Shown one piece after another: positions 17,521-28,171 of a DNA stretch of 51,635 nucleotides. Origin of the DNA: Mesonia sp. Lineage in GTDB: Bacteria > Bacteroidota > Bacteroidia > Flavobacteriales > Flavobacteriaceae. Location: assembly GCA_012964435.1 (NCBI GenBank), contig DTTX01000025.1:1-51635 (forward strand), written 5' to 3'. Position numbers and translations under genes: made by a program. Numbering within the stretch: the stretch's first letter is position 1; every line of letters begins with the position of its first letter. The notes beneath the pieces were generated by a model. That model was not told the origin of the DNA and searched no databases. It was given only the letters and a program-made list of their open reading frames with translations.

Positions 17521-19818
17521 ATGAGTAACGAACGTAAAAGAAGAGAAGCATTAGTTTACCACGCCAAGCCAAAGCCTGGTAAAATAGAAGTAAGACCAAC
17601 CAAAAAATACAGCACACAACGAGATCTATCGTTGGCGTATTCTCCTGGAGTCGCACAGCCTTGTTTAGAAATTGCCAAGAACAAAGAGAACGTTTATAAG
17701 TACACGACCAAAGGTAATTTGGTGGCTGTAATTTCTAACGGAACGGCAGTTTTAGGTTTGGGCGATATTGGTCCAGAAGCTTCAAAACCGGTGATGGAAG
17801 GGAAAGGTTTGTTATTCAAAATTTTTGCAGATATCGATGTTTTTGATATTGAGGTCGATACTAAAAATGTAGATGAATTTGTAAATACCGTAAAAAATAT
17901 TGCACCCACTTTCGGCGGAATAAACTTAGAAGATATCAAAGCTCCCGAAGCTTTCGAAATAGAAAGAAGGTTGAAAGAAGAGCTTGATATTCCTGTCATG
18001 CACGACGATCAGCACGGGACGGCAATTATTTCTTCCGCAGCACTTTTAAATGCGTTAGAAATTGCTGAAAAAGATATCCGTGAGGTGAAAGTGGTGGTTT
18101 CAGGAGCCGGTTCTGCAGCAATGGCTTGTGTTTCACTTTATCATTCTTTAGGAGTGAAAAAAGAGAACATTGTGATGTTCGATGTAAACGGAGTTTTACA
18201 CAAAGACCGCGATGATCTTGCAGAACTACAAAAAGAATATGCTGTTTCTAAACATTATGATTCGTTAGCAGACGGTGTAAAAAATGCCGATGTATTTTTA
18301 GGACTTTCTGTGGGTGATGTACTCACGCCGGAGATGTTGAAAACCATGAACGATAATCCTATCGTTTTTGCAATGGCTAATCCGGTACCGGAAATTGATT
18401 ATGATCTGGCAGTAAAAACCAGAGACGATATTATTATGGCAACGGGAAGAAGCGATCATCCTAATCAGGTGAATAATGTACTTGGTTTTCCATTTATTTT
18501 TAGAGGAGCGTTAGATGTTCGCGCAACAGCCATCAATGAAGAAATGAAAATGGCGGCAGTTCGTGCTTTGGCAGATTTGGCAAAGCAAAACGTTCCGGAG
18601 CAAGTGAATATCGCTTACGGTGAAACCAAATTAAATTTTGGTCGAGATTATATTATTCCGAAGCCTTTTGATTCTAGATTGTTAACAGAAGTTCCGCCGG
18701 CTGTAGCGAAAGCAGCGATGGAAACCGGTGTGGCAAAAGAACCAATTTACGATTGGCGTCGTTACGAAGACGAACTTTATGAACGTATGGGTAACGATAA
18801 TAAAATTACAAGATTGTTAATTAACCGCGCTAAAATAAATCCGAAACGTGTGGTTTTTGCTGAAGCAGATCATTTAGATGTGCTAAAAGCTGCGCAAATT
18901 GTAAATGATGAAGGAATCGCTAAACCTATCCTTTTAGGAAGAAAAGAAGTGATTCTGGAGTTAATGAATGAGTTAGAATTTGATAGTGAAGGCGTAGAAA
19001 TTATCGATCCTAAATCTGACGATCAAATTGAAAATACTGTAAAATACGGAGATGTATTTTGGATGTCTCGCAAACGCAATGGGATTACGCAACTCGATGC
19101 ACATAAACTCATGCGCCAACGTAACTATTACGCAGCAATGATGGTTAATGAAGGTGATGCAGACGCGCTTTTAACCGGTTATTCTAGAGCTTATCCTGGA
19201 GTAGTAAGACCAATGTTAGAGTTGATCGGGATGGAGAAAGGCGTTTCTAGAATTGCAGCAACCAATTTAATGAATACTTCACGCGGACCTCTATTTATCG
19301 CCGATACTTCTATTAATATTGATCCTGATGCTAGAGATTTGGCAAGAATTACGCAAATGACGGCACACACCGTAAAAATGTTTGGGATGGAGCCTGTTGT
19401 CGGAATGATTTCTTACGCCAACTTCGGTTCGTCTAAAAATCCTAACGCTTCAAAAGTGAAAGAAGCAGTAAAAATTCTTCATGAGCAATCTCCGGAAATT
19501 GTGGTAGATGGTGAGATTCAAGTAGATTTCGCTTTAAATAAAGATATGCTTCAAAGTAAATTTCCGTTTTCAAAATTAGCGGGAAGAAAGGTGAATACTC
19601 TAGTCTTTCCTAATTTAGATTCTGCAAACGGTACGTATAAGCTTATTAAAGAATTAAATCATACCGATTCTATTGGGCCAATTATGATGGGGCTTAAAAA
19701 ACCTGCTCATATTTTACAATTGGGTGCAAGTGTAGAAGAAATGGTGAATATGACGGCTGTTGCAGTGGTAGATGCTCAAGGAAAAGATAAAAAAACTCCG
19801 ATGCCTGTAACACTATAA
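17521..19818 (+). CDS. maeB: NADP-dependent malic enzyme with C-terminal phosphotransacetylase-like domain
   Basis: MaeB decarboxylates malate to pyruvate with reduction of NADP+, supplying NADPH and C3 units. The N-terminal ~420 residues are the malic enzyme: YSPGVAQPCLEIA, the region MHDDQHGTAII, and the nucleotide-binding segment VVSGAGSAAMAC. The C-terminal ~330 residues resemble phosphotransacetylase (VVFAEADHLDVLKAAQI; ATNLMNTSRGPLFIADTS). In characterised MaeB this part is regulatory, responding to acetyl-CoA. The corrected length of 765 residues matches the E. coli enzyme. The ATG at 17521 (MSNERKRREAL) is chosen because the -7 box lies at 17491-17498 and the extra 13 residues are not protein-like. 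Monocistronic by position: it has its own promoter and ruvA has one after it. Confidence 0.95.
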   Translation: MSNERKRREALVYHAKPKPGKIEVRPTKKYSTQRDLSLAYSPGVAQPCLEIAKNKENVYKYTTKGNLVAVISNGTAVLGLGDIGPEASKPVMEGKGLLFKIFADIDVFDIEVDTKNVDEFVNTVKNIAPTFGGINLEDIKAPEAFEIERRLKEELDIPVMHDDQHGTAIISSAALLNALEIAEKDIREVKVVVSGAGSAAMACVSLYHSLGVKKENIVMFDVNGVLHKDRDDLAELQKEYAVSKHYDSLADGVKNADVFLGLSVGDVLTPEMLKTMNDNPIVFAMANPVPEIDYDLAVKTRDDIIMATGRSDHPNQVNNVLGFPFIFRGALDVRATAINEEMKMAAVRALADLAKQNVPEQVNIAYGETKLNFGRDYIIPKPFDSRLLTEVPPAVAKAAMETGVAKEPIYDWRRYEDELYERMGNDNKITRLLINRAKINPKRVVFAEADHLDVLKAAQIVNDEGIAKPILLGRKEVILELMNELEFDSEGVEIIDPKSDDQIENTVKYGDVFWMSRKRNGITQLDAHKLMRQRNYYAAMMVNEGDADALLTGYSRAYPGVVRPMLELIGMEKGVSRIAATNLMNTSRGPLFIADTSINIDPDARDLARITQMTAHTVKMFGMEPVVGMISYANFGSSKNPNASKVKEAVKILHEQSPEIVVDGEIQVDFALNKDMLQSKFPFSKLAGRKVNTLVFPNLDSANGTYKLIKELNHTDSIGPIMMGLKKPAHILQLGASVEEMVNMTAVAVVDAQGKDKKTPMPVTL

Positions 19819-19850
19819 AAATGAAGCGTGTTAAACTAAAGGTGTCAATT

Positions 19851-19879
19851 TTGGTATCTTAATAATTTTCCTACATTTG
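19851..19879 (+). promoter_or_regulatory. Promoter of ruvA-sprA-gcvH
   Basis: A TTG at 19851-19853, an 18-base spacer and TACATTTG at 19872-19879 give a near-ideal Bacteroidota promoter, 26 bases ahead of the ruvA ATG. Confidence 0.75.
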
Positions 19880-19905
19880 AGGGATTTTTAACTTTTGCTT
19901 AACCA

Positions 19906-20490
19906 ATGATTGCACACTTAAGGGGTAAACTAGTTGAAAAGAACCCAACAGATATCATCGTAGAATGTGGTGGAGTTGGGTATTTTCTAAACATATCTTT
20001 ACATACGTTTTCTCAAATCACTTCCGAAGAAAACATTTTTATTTACACTTATATGCAAGTGCGTGAAGATGCGCATACCTTATTTGGTTTTATGCAAAAG
20101 TCTGAACGTGAGATTTTTAAAAAATTAATATCGGTTTCAGGTATTGGTGCAAGTACAGCAAGAACGATGCTTTCTTCACTCACTCCGGCGCAGGTTGTTG
20201 AGGCAATTATTCACGAAGAGGTAGATGTAATTAAGAGCGTTAAAGGGATCGGTGCTAAAACTGCACAACGTGTAATTATAGATCTTAAAGATAAATTAGG
20301 AGAGGTTTTAGAAGATGTTAATGAAATTGTAACGTCTTCACGCAATACGCACAAAGATGAAGCGTTATCTGCATTAGAAACCTTAGGATATACTAGAAAG
20401 CAATCGGAGAAAGTGGTGAATAAAATTATGAAGGAAGATACTGAAGCTTCTGTAGAGACCATTATAAAATTTGCTTTAAAAAACCTTTAA
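19906..20490 (+). CDS. ruvA: Holliday junction-binding protein RuvA
   Basis: RuvA binds the four-way junction as a tetramer and loads RuvB. Its 194 residues show an N-terminal OB fold (MIAHLRGKLVEKNPTDIIVE), central helix-hairpin-helix motifs (ISVSGIGASTARTML and VKGIGAKTAQRVIIDLKDK), and a C-terminal UBA-like domain (ALSALETLGYTRKQSEKV) that contacts RuvB. The length is standard. It is the first gene after a strong promoter and is followed after 4 bases by sprA, so a DNA-repair gene shares its transcript with the type IX translocon. It acts in the cytoplasm. Confidence 0.97.
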   Translation: MIAHLRGKLVEKNPTDIIVECGGVGYFLNISLHTFSQITSEENIFIYTYMQVREDAHTLFGFMQKSEREIFKKLISVSGIGASTARTMLSSLTPAQVVEAIIHEEVDVIKSVKGIGAKTAQRVIIDLKDKLGEVLEDVNEIVTSSRNTHKDEALSALETLGYTRKQSEKVVNKIMKEDTEASVETIIKFALKNL

Positions 20491-20494
20491 TGCC

Positions 20495-23400
20495 TTGAGA
20501 AAAAATAACTTCTTCAACTTTAATTTTTCTTTTTTTGCGCTTACGTTTTTTATGGTAACGTTTAGTGCTTTTTCTCAGGAAGAAGAGAATGATGCTAAGC
20601 AAGATTCTGCACAAACCGGTTATAAATATGGTCAGGTAAGAATGCAAAATCCGAGCAGTATCGTTAGTAAATATACCTACGATCCTGTTTTAGACCGTTA
20701 TCTTTATACTGAAAAGATAGGCGATGTAAATATTTCTTATCCAATGGTGCTAACTCGTGAACAGTTTCAAGAGTTGGTGCTAGAAGAGCAAATGAAAGAA
20801 TATTTTAAGCAAAAATCTGATGCGGTTTCCGGTAGAGATGAAGAGGCTGAAGCAGAACAGCGAAATTTGCTTCCTATATTTTATGTCGATAACCAATTTT
20901 TCGAATCTGTTTTTGGTGGGACTGAGATTGAAGTGATCCCACAAGGTTCTGTTGAAGTAGATTTAGGGGTTTTATATTCAAAACAAGATAATCCTTCACT
21001 TTCACCAAGAAATAGAAGTAGTTTAACCTTTGATTTTGAGCAGCGAATTAGTTTAAGTTTATTGGGTAAAGTAGGAAAGCGTTTGCAAGTTACCGCAAAC
21101 TACGATACCGAGTCAACGTTCGATTTTCAAAACCAGATCAAATTAGAATATACGCCAACTGAAGACGATATTGTAAGAAAGATTGAAGTAGGTAACGTAA
21201 GTATGCCACTTAATAATTCACTTATACAAGGTTCGCAAAGTTTATTTGGGGTAAAAACGCAATTGCAATTTGGTAGAACCACGATTACCGGAGTTTTTTC
21301 AGAACAAAATTCAGAACGTCAAACCACCAATATACAAGGGGGTGGAGCGGTACAAGAGTTTGAAAAGTTTATCTTAGATTACGATGAAAATAAGCACTTT
21401 TTCTTATCGCATTATTTTAGAGATCAGTACAACGACGCTCTTCAAAACTACCCTTTTATTACTAGTAATATTCAAGTAACCAGAGTTCAAATTTGGGTAA
21501 CCAATAGAACCAATAATACTCAGGCGCTTACTAATGCAAGAAATATTGTAGCGATACAAGATTTGGGAGAATCTACTCCAGAGAACATTGGAGTTTTATT
21601 AGACGCTAACGGTAATCCTAATAACGATCCTGCGTTTGCGAATTTCGTGAACGCTACACCGGGTTCTTACCCAAGTAACGCCAATAACGATTTTAACCCG
21701 TTAGGGATTAACGGTCCGCAGCAAACAGTATTAACGGCTGCAATTAGAGATATTTCTACCGTAGATCAAGGTTTCGGAGTGAATTCAGGCGATGTGAATG
21801 AGGGTGTAGATTATGCAAAGCTAGAGAATGCTAGACAACTTCAAGCAAATGAATATACGTTATACCCACAATTAGGTTATATATCATTAAATCAAAGAAT
21901 AACCAATGACGAGATCTTAGCAGTAGCTTACCAATATACAGTTAATGGTCAGGTTTTTCAAGTAGGAGAATTTGCTAACGATGGAGTACAAGCTACAACA
22001 GCACAAACCGGAGCAGACCCAACCAACCCGAACGATCAAGTTGCGGTTATCCAAAACTTAGTCGTGAAAATGCTGAAGAGCCCAATCACTAATGTAAATG
22101 AGCCAATTTGGGACTTAATGATGAAAAACATCTATAGTTTAGGGGCCTATCAATTAGAACGAGAAGACTTTAGATTTAATATTTTATATACCGACCCGCA
22201 ACCCTTAAATTATATTTCTCAGGCTGAAGGAAGTTCAACTCCGCTTCCTGGAGATGTAGAAGATACCAATCTATTACGTGTATTTAATTTAGATAACCTG
22301 AATTTAAATAACGATCCCGTAGTAGGCGGTGATGGCTTTTTCGATTTTGTGCCACAGCAAACCATCGACGTTGAAAATGGTCGAATTATATTTACCACAG
22401 TAGAACCATTTGGAGAGTATTTATTCGAAAAATTAGATAATACACCCAACGGCGGAACTGAAGATTATGAAAATCCAAATTCATACAACGCAAACCAATC
22501 GCAGTACGTTTTCCGTTCACTGTATACCACAACAAAAACTCAAGCCGAGCAAGAGCAGGCAGAAAAAAATAAATTTCAACTAAAAGGTAGTTATAAATCT
22601 TCCGGGCAAGATGGTATTCCGATTGGGGCATTTAATGTTCCGCAAGGTTCTGTTACTGTTACCGCCGGTGGGCGAGTACTTCAAGAAGGGGTAGATTATA
22701 CCGTAGATTACCAATTAGGTCGAGTGAAGATTTTAGATGAAGCTTTGTTGGCTTCAGATACGCCAATACAGGTTTCAACAGAAAATAATGCTTTATTTGG
22801 GCAGCAAACAAAAAGATTTACAGGTTTAAACATCGAACATAAATTTAATGAGAACTTTATTTTAGGAGCTACTTATTTAAATTTAAATGAAAGACCGCTT
22901 ACGCAAAAAGCAAATTATAGTTACGAGCCTATCAACAATACAATGTATGGCTTCAACTTAAATTATTCTACAGAAGTCCCATTTTTTACCCGATTGGTAA
23001 ATAAGCTGCCAAATATAGATACCGATGTAGAATCTAATTTCTCTGTTCGAGGGGAGTTCGCTTATTTACAGCCGGGTTCTCCTAAAGCCGATAATTTTAA
23101 TGGAGAAACTACAAGTTATGTAGACGATTTTGAAGCTTCGCAAACGTCAATTTCAGTTTTAACTCCACAGTCTTGGGCATTATCAAGTTCTCCGGTAGGT
23201 TTTGGGGGAGAATTAGCAAATAACGATTTAGCGGTAAATTATAAAAGAGCACATTTAAACTGGTATAGTATCGATCCTATTTTTTATACCAATCAACGTC
23301 CGAGCGGTATAAGCGATCAAGATCTTTCAACCTACGCAACTCGAAGAGTTTTTATAGATGAAATTTACCCAAATACCGATATCGTACAAGGGCAAGCTCA

Positions 23401-26400
23401 GGTAATTTACACCTTAGATATGGCTTATTATCCCGGCCAGAGAGGGCAATTTAATTATAGCCCAACTGCTGCAGGAAGTAATAACTTACCTAACCCGCAA
23501 GAAAATTTTGGGGGTATTATGCGAGAGATCACCACGACCAATTTTGAGCAATCTAATGTGGAATTTATTGAGTTTTGGGTAATGGATCCTTTTATCTATG
23601 GTGAAAACTTAAATATTGATGAAGGGCGAGTAACTTTTAACTTAGGAAGTATTTCTGAAGATATTTTAAAAGACGGAAGAAAACAATACGAAAACGGGTT
23701 ACCTAGAAATGGTTCAACAGAAGGAACTCTAGAGACCAACTATGGTAAAGTGCCTTCGAACCAATCATTAGTATATGCTTTCGATTCTGAAGGGCAAGAA
23801 CGTACCAATCAAGATATTGGGTTAGATGGTTTAAGTGATGCTGAAGAAGCAGCACAATTCCCGAACTTCTCAGGGTTAACCGATCCTTCTAATGATAATT
23901 ATGAGTACTACTTAGCTCGTGAAGGTGGTATTTTGGAGCGTTACTTAAATTATAACGGTTCTCAAGGAAACTCGCCAACAGAAGTTGGGCAAAACAATAG
24001 AGGTAATAGTACGGTGCCTTCGGTAGAAGATGTGAATCGAGATAACACGATGAATACCATCGATAGTTATTTTGAATATGAAGTTCCTGTATTTAGAGAT
24101 ATGAGTGTCGATAATAATACAAGTTCTATCGCAGGAATAGATGAAGATTATATTACCGATGTAAAAACATTAAATACCACTATGCAAAACGGGCAGCAGA
24201 TTCCTGTACGTTGGGTTCAATTTAAAGTTCCGTTGAGAACCGATAGTGAATTTGCTGTAAATGGTATTGCAGATCTACGTTCTATTAGATTTATGAGAAT
24301 GTTCTTGTCTGGTTTTGAAGATGATGTAGTAATGCGTTTTGGAGCCTTGAATTTAGTAAGAGGTGATTATAGAAGATACAATCAAGCTTTAGTGCCAAAT
24401 GGTACAGATCCAGATAATACTCCGGGTACAATTTTAGAAGTAACAGCAGTTAGCGAAGAGCAAACTTCAGATTATGTAACTCCGCCGGGAGTAGTAAGAG
24501 AAGAGTTGGTAAATAATAACCAAACGATTCGAGAAGATGAGCAGTCTTTAGCATTAACAGTTAAAGGTTTACAGCCTAATGATTCTAGAGCGGTTTATAA
24601 AAACTTTCAAATAGATATGCGTCAGTATAAAAACTTAGAAATGTTTTTACACGCAGAAAGTTTGCCGGCTCCATCGCCAACCTTGCAAGATGGAGAATTA
24701 ACGGCGTTTATAAGAATGGGTACAGATTTTACCGATAACTTCTATCAAATTGAAATCCCGTTAACGGTAAGTGATATCAACTCGGTAAACCCTAGAGATG
24801 TTTGGCCGGAGGCGAATGACTTAGATCTCCCAATGTCTTTATTGCAAGAAATTAAATCGATAGTTATTGGTAGTGATAACTTTAATAGTGCAGATCTAAA
24901 TTTCTTTACTTCAGATCTTCAGCCTTCCGCAGCAAATATTCCCGGAGAATTAAGAGTTGGTATTAAAGGTAATCCTAGTTTTGGGAATATCAGACTTTTA
25001 ATGCTAGGGGTTAAAAATACCGGAAACACCGATGCTTCGGGAGAAGTTTGGTTTAATGAGTTGCGACTTTCAGACCTTAAAAATCAAGGAGGTTGGGCAG
25101 CAGTGGTTAATATGGATACCAATTTTGCAGATTTTGCCAACGTTTCAGCAACAGGAAGAAGAAGTACAGTTGGTTTTGGTTCTATAGAGCAAGGTCCAAA
25201 CCAAAGAAGCCGAGAAGATGTTAAGCAGTATGATGTTGCAACTAACTTTAATATGGGGCAATTATTACCAAAAACTTGGGGTATAAATGTGCCATTGAGT
25301 TACAGTAGAGGTGAAGAGTTAATTACTCCGCAATACGATCCTGAATATTTAGATTTAGAATTAGAGACTTTACTTGACAATACCGACGATGAAGATAGAA
25401 AAGATGAATTAAGGGAGCGAGCAGAAGATTATACAAGAAGGCAAAGTGTGAGTGTGATCGGGTTAAGAAAAGAACGTGTATCGCAGCAAGGAGAAGAAGA
25501 GCGCAAGCCAATGCCTTACGATATTGAAAACTTTGCATTCTCAGGAACTTATAACCAAGTAGATCATCGAGATTTTGAAATTGAAGAATCTTTAGATCAA
25601 AACTTAAATATTGGCGCGACTTACGATTATGGTTTTGAGCCTTTAAAAATAGAACCTTTTAAGAATATTAAATACTTAGATAGTAGTGAATATTTTAGAG
25701 CTATTAAAGATTTCAATTTAAACTTATTGCCTACAAGTCTTTCGGCTAGCTCAAATATTACAAGACAATATAATGAGCAAGTTTATCGAGAAATAAATCT
25801 TCCTCCGGGAAGTTTAGGTTTGCCGAAATTGTATCAGAGAAATTACATGTTCGATTGGCAATATACGGTAAACCATAGTTTAACAGAATCGTTGAGGTTT
25901 GTATTTAATTCTTCAAATAATAGAATAGTAAGAAATTATATTAATGATGAAAATGAACAAGATAATTCTATAGGCGTTTGGGATGGATTTTTTGATATAG
26001 GTGAACCAAACCAGCACTATCAAAGTCTTCAAGTGAATTATGACCTTCCTTTTGATAAAATACCTGCGCTTAAATTTTTAAGAGCGCAATATTCTTACAC
26101 CGGTAATTATCAGTGGCAAAAAGGATCTGAAATTAGAAGAAGTTTACCCGGTATTCCCGATCTAGGTAATAATATTCAAAATTCAAATACCCATCAGATT
26201 AATGGTACATTTGATATGGGTACGCTGTATAACTATATTGGTTTAAAGAAAAAAGAAGATCCACAAAACAGAAGAAACAGTAGGTTAAGAAGGTCGGCAG
26301 GAAATGGCAATCGTTTAGGGTTTTCTAGAGCTAGCGATAATGCAACTGCAGATGATGATGAAAATAAAAACTCTAACAATAAACTTACAACGGCAGATAA

Positions 26401-27766
26401 AGCAGCAAATACTTTAATAGGTTTGGCAACTGCGGTTAAAAGGCTTACTGTGAATTACCAAGAAACCAACGGTATGTATTTACCGGGTTATACCAACGAT
26501 ATTGGTTTTGTAGGAACTTTAAAACCAACTGCAGGATTTACTTTTGGTAGTCAAGCAGATGTTCGAGAAATAGCCGCGCGAAACGGTTGGTTAACCTTAT
26601 ATCAAGAGTTTAACGAACAGTATACCGAAAATGAAATGCGTACGCTTTCGTTACAGGCGCAATTAGATTTATTACCGGATTTGACTATAGATTTGAATGC
26701 GAATAGAACTTATTCTGAAACTTATACTGAAAATTATCGTATAAACCCGCAAGATCTTCAATATAGATCATTAACGCCCAATACCTACGGTAACTTTAGT
26801 ATTACAAATGTAATGATCGGTACTGCGTTTAGTGAAAGTACACAAGAATTTTCTGAAGCTTTCGAGCAGTTTCGAGATAATAGGTTAACAGTGGCAAACC
26901 GTTTAGCTCAGCAAGCAGGTATCGATACCAACAACCCCGACAATTTAGATGCAGAAGGTTACCCGATCGGGTTTGGTAAAAATAGTCAATCAGTTTTACT
27001 GCCTTCATTTCTTTCAGCATATACAAGTCAAAGTCCAGATAAGGTTGGTTTAGGTTTTACAAAAAGTACTCCATTACCAAACTGGAATGTAAAATATACA
27101 GGACTTATGCGCATTGGCTGGTTTAAAGAGCGCTTCAAAAGATTTAGTTTGCAACACGGGTATAGTTCGATCTATAATGTGAATCAATTTCAAACTAATT
27201 TAGATTATAATCGCACAGCGCCTTACAGCGAAATCAACAAAGACCAATCTGGTAATTTTAAAAATGAATTTTTAATTTCTACAGTAAATTTAGTTGAACA
27301 ATTTTCACCACTCATCAAAGTAGATATGGAGCTAAAGAGTTCAGTGAAAGTTTTAGCAGAAATTAGAAAAGACCGAGCATTATCACTCAGTTTCGATAAC
27401 AATTTACTTACAGAAGTACAAGGTAATCAATATACACTTGGTCTAGGTTATAGAGTGAAAGATCTTAAGATCGCAACCCGGATGGCCGGGCAACCAAGAA
27501 TATTAAGTAGTGATTTAAATTTTAAAGCTGATCTTTCTTTTAGGAGAAATGAAACAATAATCCGATATTTGGACCTTAATAATAGCCAAACAACCGCAGG
27601 GCAAGATATCTGGACTATAAATTTCACTGCAGATTATGCTTTGTCTAAGAATTTAACGGCTATATTTTATTACGATCATAGTTTTTCTGAATATGCTATT
27701 TCAACAGCATTTCCGCAAACAACAATTAGATCGGGAATAACTTTAAGATATAACTTTGGAAATTAA
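20495..27766 (+). CDS. sprA: Type IX secretion outer-membrane translocon SprA
   Basis: At 2423 residues this is the largest gene here. SprA is the giant single-chain beta-barrel (36 strands in the Flavobacterium structure) through which type IX secretion substrates and gliding adhesins cross the outer membrane. The N-terminus is a signal peptide (FFALTFFMVTFSAFSQ). The rest shows the features of barrel proteins: alternating polar/aromatic strands, long Asn- and Gln-rich loops, and a C-terminal strand ending in aromatic-polar RYNFGN. The start is TTG 20495, 4 bases after the ruvA stop and consistent with the leader beginning MRKNNFF; no ATG lies further upstream in frame without running into ruvA. 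gcvH follows 24 bases later. No other T9SS genes are in the window. Confidence 0.95.
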   Translation: MRKNNFFNFNFSFFALTFFMVTFSAFSQEEENDAKQDSAQTGYKYGQVRMQNPSSIVSKYTYDPVLDRYLYTEKIGDVNISYPMVLTREQFQELVLEEQMKEYFKQKSDAVSGRDEEAEAEQRNLLPIFYVDNQFFESVFGGTEIEVIPQGSVEVDLGVLYSKQDNPSLSPRNRSSLTFDFEQRISLSLLGKVGKRLQVTANYDTESTFDFQNQIKLEYTPTEDDIVRKIEVGNVSMPLNNSLIQGSQSLFGVKTQLQFGRTTITGVFSEQNSERQTTNIQGGGAVQEFEKFILDYDENKHFFLSHYFRDQYNDALQNYPFITSNIQVTRVQIWVTNRTNNTQALTNARNIVAIQDLGESTPENIGVLLDANGNPNNDPAFANFVNATPGSYPSNANNDFNPLGINGPQQTVLTAAIRDISTVDQGFGVNSGDVNEGVDYAKLENARQLQANEYTLYPQLGYISLNQRITNDEILAVAYQYTVNGQVFQVGEFANDGVQATTAQTGADPTNPNDQVAVIQNLVVKMLKSPITNVNEPIWDLMMKNIYSLGAYQLEREDFRFNILYTDPQPLNYISQAEGSSTPLPGDVEDTNLLRVFNLDNLNLNNDPVVGGDGFFDFVPQQTIDVENGRIIFTTVEPFGEYLFEKLDNTPNGGTEDYENPNSYNANQSQYVFRSLYTTTKTQAEQEQAEKNKFQLKGSYKSSGQDGIPIGAFNVPQGSVTVTAGGRVLQEGVDYTVDYQLGRVKILDEALLASDTPIQVSTENNALFGQQTKRFTGLNIEHKFNENFILGATYLNLNERPLTQKANYSYEPINNTMYGFNLNYSTEVPFFTRLVNKLPNIDTDVESNFSVRGEFAYLQPGSPKADNFNGETTSYVDDFEASQTSISVLTPQSWALSSSPVGFGGELANNDLAVNYKRAHLNWYSIDPIFYTNQRPSGISDQDLSTYATRRVFIDEIYPNTDIVQGQAQVIYTLDMAYYPGQRGQFNYSPTAAGSNNLPNPQENFGGIMREITTTNFEQSNVEFIEFWVMDPFIYGENLNIDEGRVTFNLGSISEDILKDGRKQYENGLPRNGSTEGTLETNYGKVPSNQSLVYAFDSEGQERTNQDIGLDGLSDAEEAAQFPNFSGLTDPSNDNYEYYLAREGGILERYLNYNGSQGNSPTEVGQNNRGNSTVPSVEDVNRDNTMNTIDSYFEYEVPVFRDMSVDNNTSSIAGIDEDYITDVKTLNTTMQNGQQIPVRWVQFKVPLRTDSEFAVNGIADLRSIRFMRMFLSGFEDDVVMRFGALNLVRGDYRRYNQALVPNGTDPDNTPGTILEVTAVSEEQTSDYVTPPGVVREELVNNNQTIREDEQSLALTVKGLQPNDSRAVYKNFQIDMRQYKNLEMFLHAESLPAPSPTLQDGELTAFIRMGTDFTDNFYQIEIPLTVSDINSVNPRDVWPEANDLDLPMSLLQEIKSIVIGSDNFNSADLNFFTSDLQPSAANIPGELRVGIKGNPSFGNIRLLMLGVKNTGNTDASGEVWFNELRLSDLKNQGGWAAVVNMDTNFADFANVSATGRRSTVGFGSIEQGPNQRSREDVKQYDVATNFNMGQLLPKTWGINVPLSYSRGEELITPQYDPEYLDLELETLLDNTDDEDRKDELRERAEDYTRRQSVSVIGLRKERVSQQGEEERKPMPYDIENFAFSGTYNQVDHRDFEIEESLDQNLNIGATYDYGFEPLKIEPFKNIKYLDSSEYFRAIKDFNLNLLPTSLSASSNITRQYNEQVYREINLPPGSLGLPKLYQRNYMFDWQYTVNHSLTESLRFVFNSSNNRIVRNYINDENEQDNSIGVWDGFFDIGEPNQHYQSLQVNYDLPFDKIPALKFLRAQYSYTGNYQWQKGSEIRRSLPGIPDLGNNIQNSNTHQINGTFDMGTLYNYIGLKKKEDPQNRRNSRLRRSAGNGNRLGFSRASDNATADDDENKNSNNKLTTADKAANTLIGLATAVKRLTVNYQETNGMYLPGYTNDIGFVGTLKPTAGFTFGSQADVREIAARNGWLTLYQEFNEQYTENEMRTLSLQAQLDLLPDLTIDLNANRTYSETYTENYRINPQDLQYRSLTPNTYGNFSITNVMIGTAFSESTQEFSEAFEQFRDNRLTVANRLAQQAGIDTNNPDNLDAEGYPIGFGKNSQSVLLPSFLSAYTSQSPDKVGLGFTKSTPLPNWNVKYTGLMRIGWFKERFKRFSLQHGYSSIYNVNQFQTNLDYNRTAPYSEINKDQSGNFKNEFLISTVNLVEQFSPLIKVDMELKSSVKVLAEIRKDRALSLSFDNNLLTEVQGNQYTLGLGYRVKDLKIATRMAGQPRILSSDLNFKADLSFRRNETIIRYLDLNNSQTTAGQDIWTINFTADYALSKNLTAIFYYDHSFSEYAISTAFPQTTIRSGITLRYNFGN

Positions 27767-27790
27767 TAAATAACAACTAAAAATAGAAAT

Positions 27791-28171
27791 ATGGGAGCTC
27801 CTAAAGACTTAAAATACACAAAAGACCACGAGTGGGTAAAAATCGATGGTGATGTAGCTACTGTAGGAATTACAGATTTTGCTCAAAGCGAATTGGGTGA
27901 TATTGTTTATGTTGAAGTAGAAACAGTAGATGAAACCTTAGACCGCGAAGAGGTTTTTGGTACAGTAGAAGCTGTTAAAACAGTTTCAGATCTATTTTTG
28001 CCGCTTTCTGGTGAAATTATAGAGTTCAACGAGTCTTTAGAAGATGAGCCGGAGAATGTAAATACAGATCCTTATGGTGATGGTTGGATGATCAAAATTA
28101 AAATTTCTAATCCAGACGAAATCGAAGATTTGTTAGATGAAGCAGCTTATAAAGAACTTATTGGAGCCTAA
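27791..28171 (+). CDS. gcvH: Glycine cleavage system H protein
   Basis: GcvH is the lipoyl carrier that shuttles the aminomethyl group between the P, T and L proteins of glycine cleavage. The 126-residue sequence has the classic lipoyl motif [14 protein letters not shown] with the modified lysine at Lys63, and the N-terminal KYTKDHEWV. It is full-length and cytoplasmic. It follows sprA after 24 bases; the other glycine cleavage genes are not in the window. The last 35 bases overlap the longest reading of the next gene. Confidence 0.97.
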   Translation: MGAPKDLKYTKDHEWVKIDGDVATVGITDFAQSELGDIVYVEVETVDETLDREEVFGTVEAVKTVSDLFLPLSGEIIEFNESLEDEPENVNTDPYGDGWMIKIKISNPDEIEDLLDEAAYKELIGA

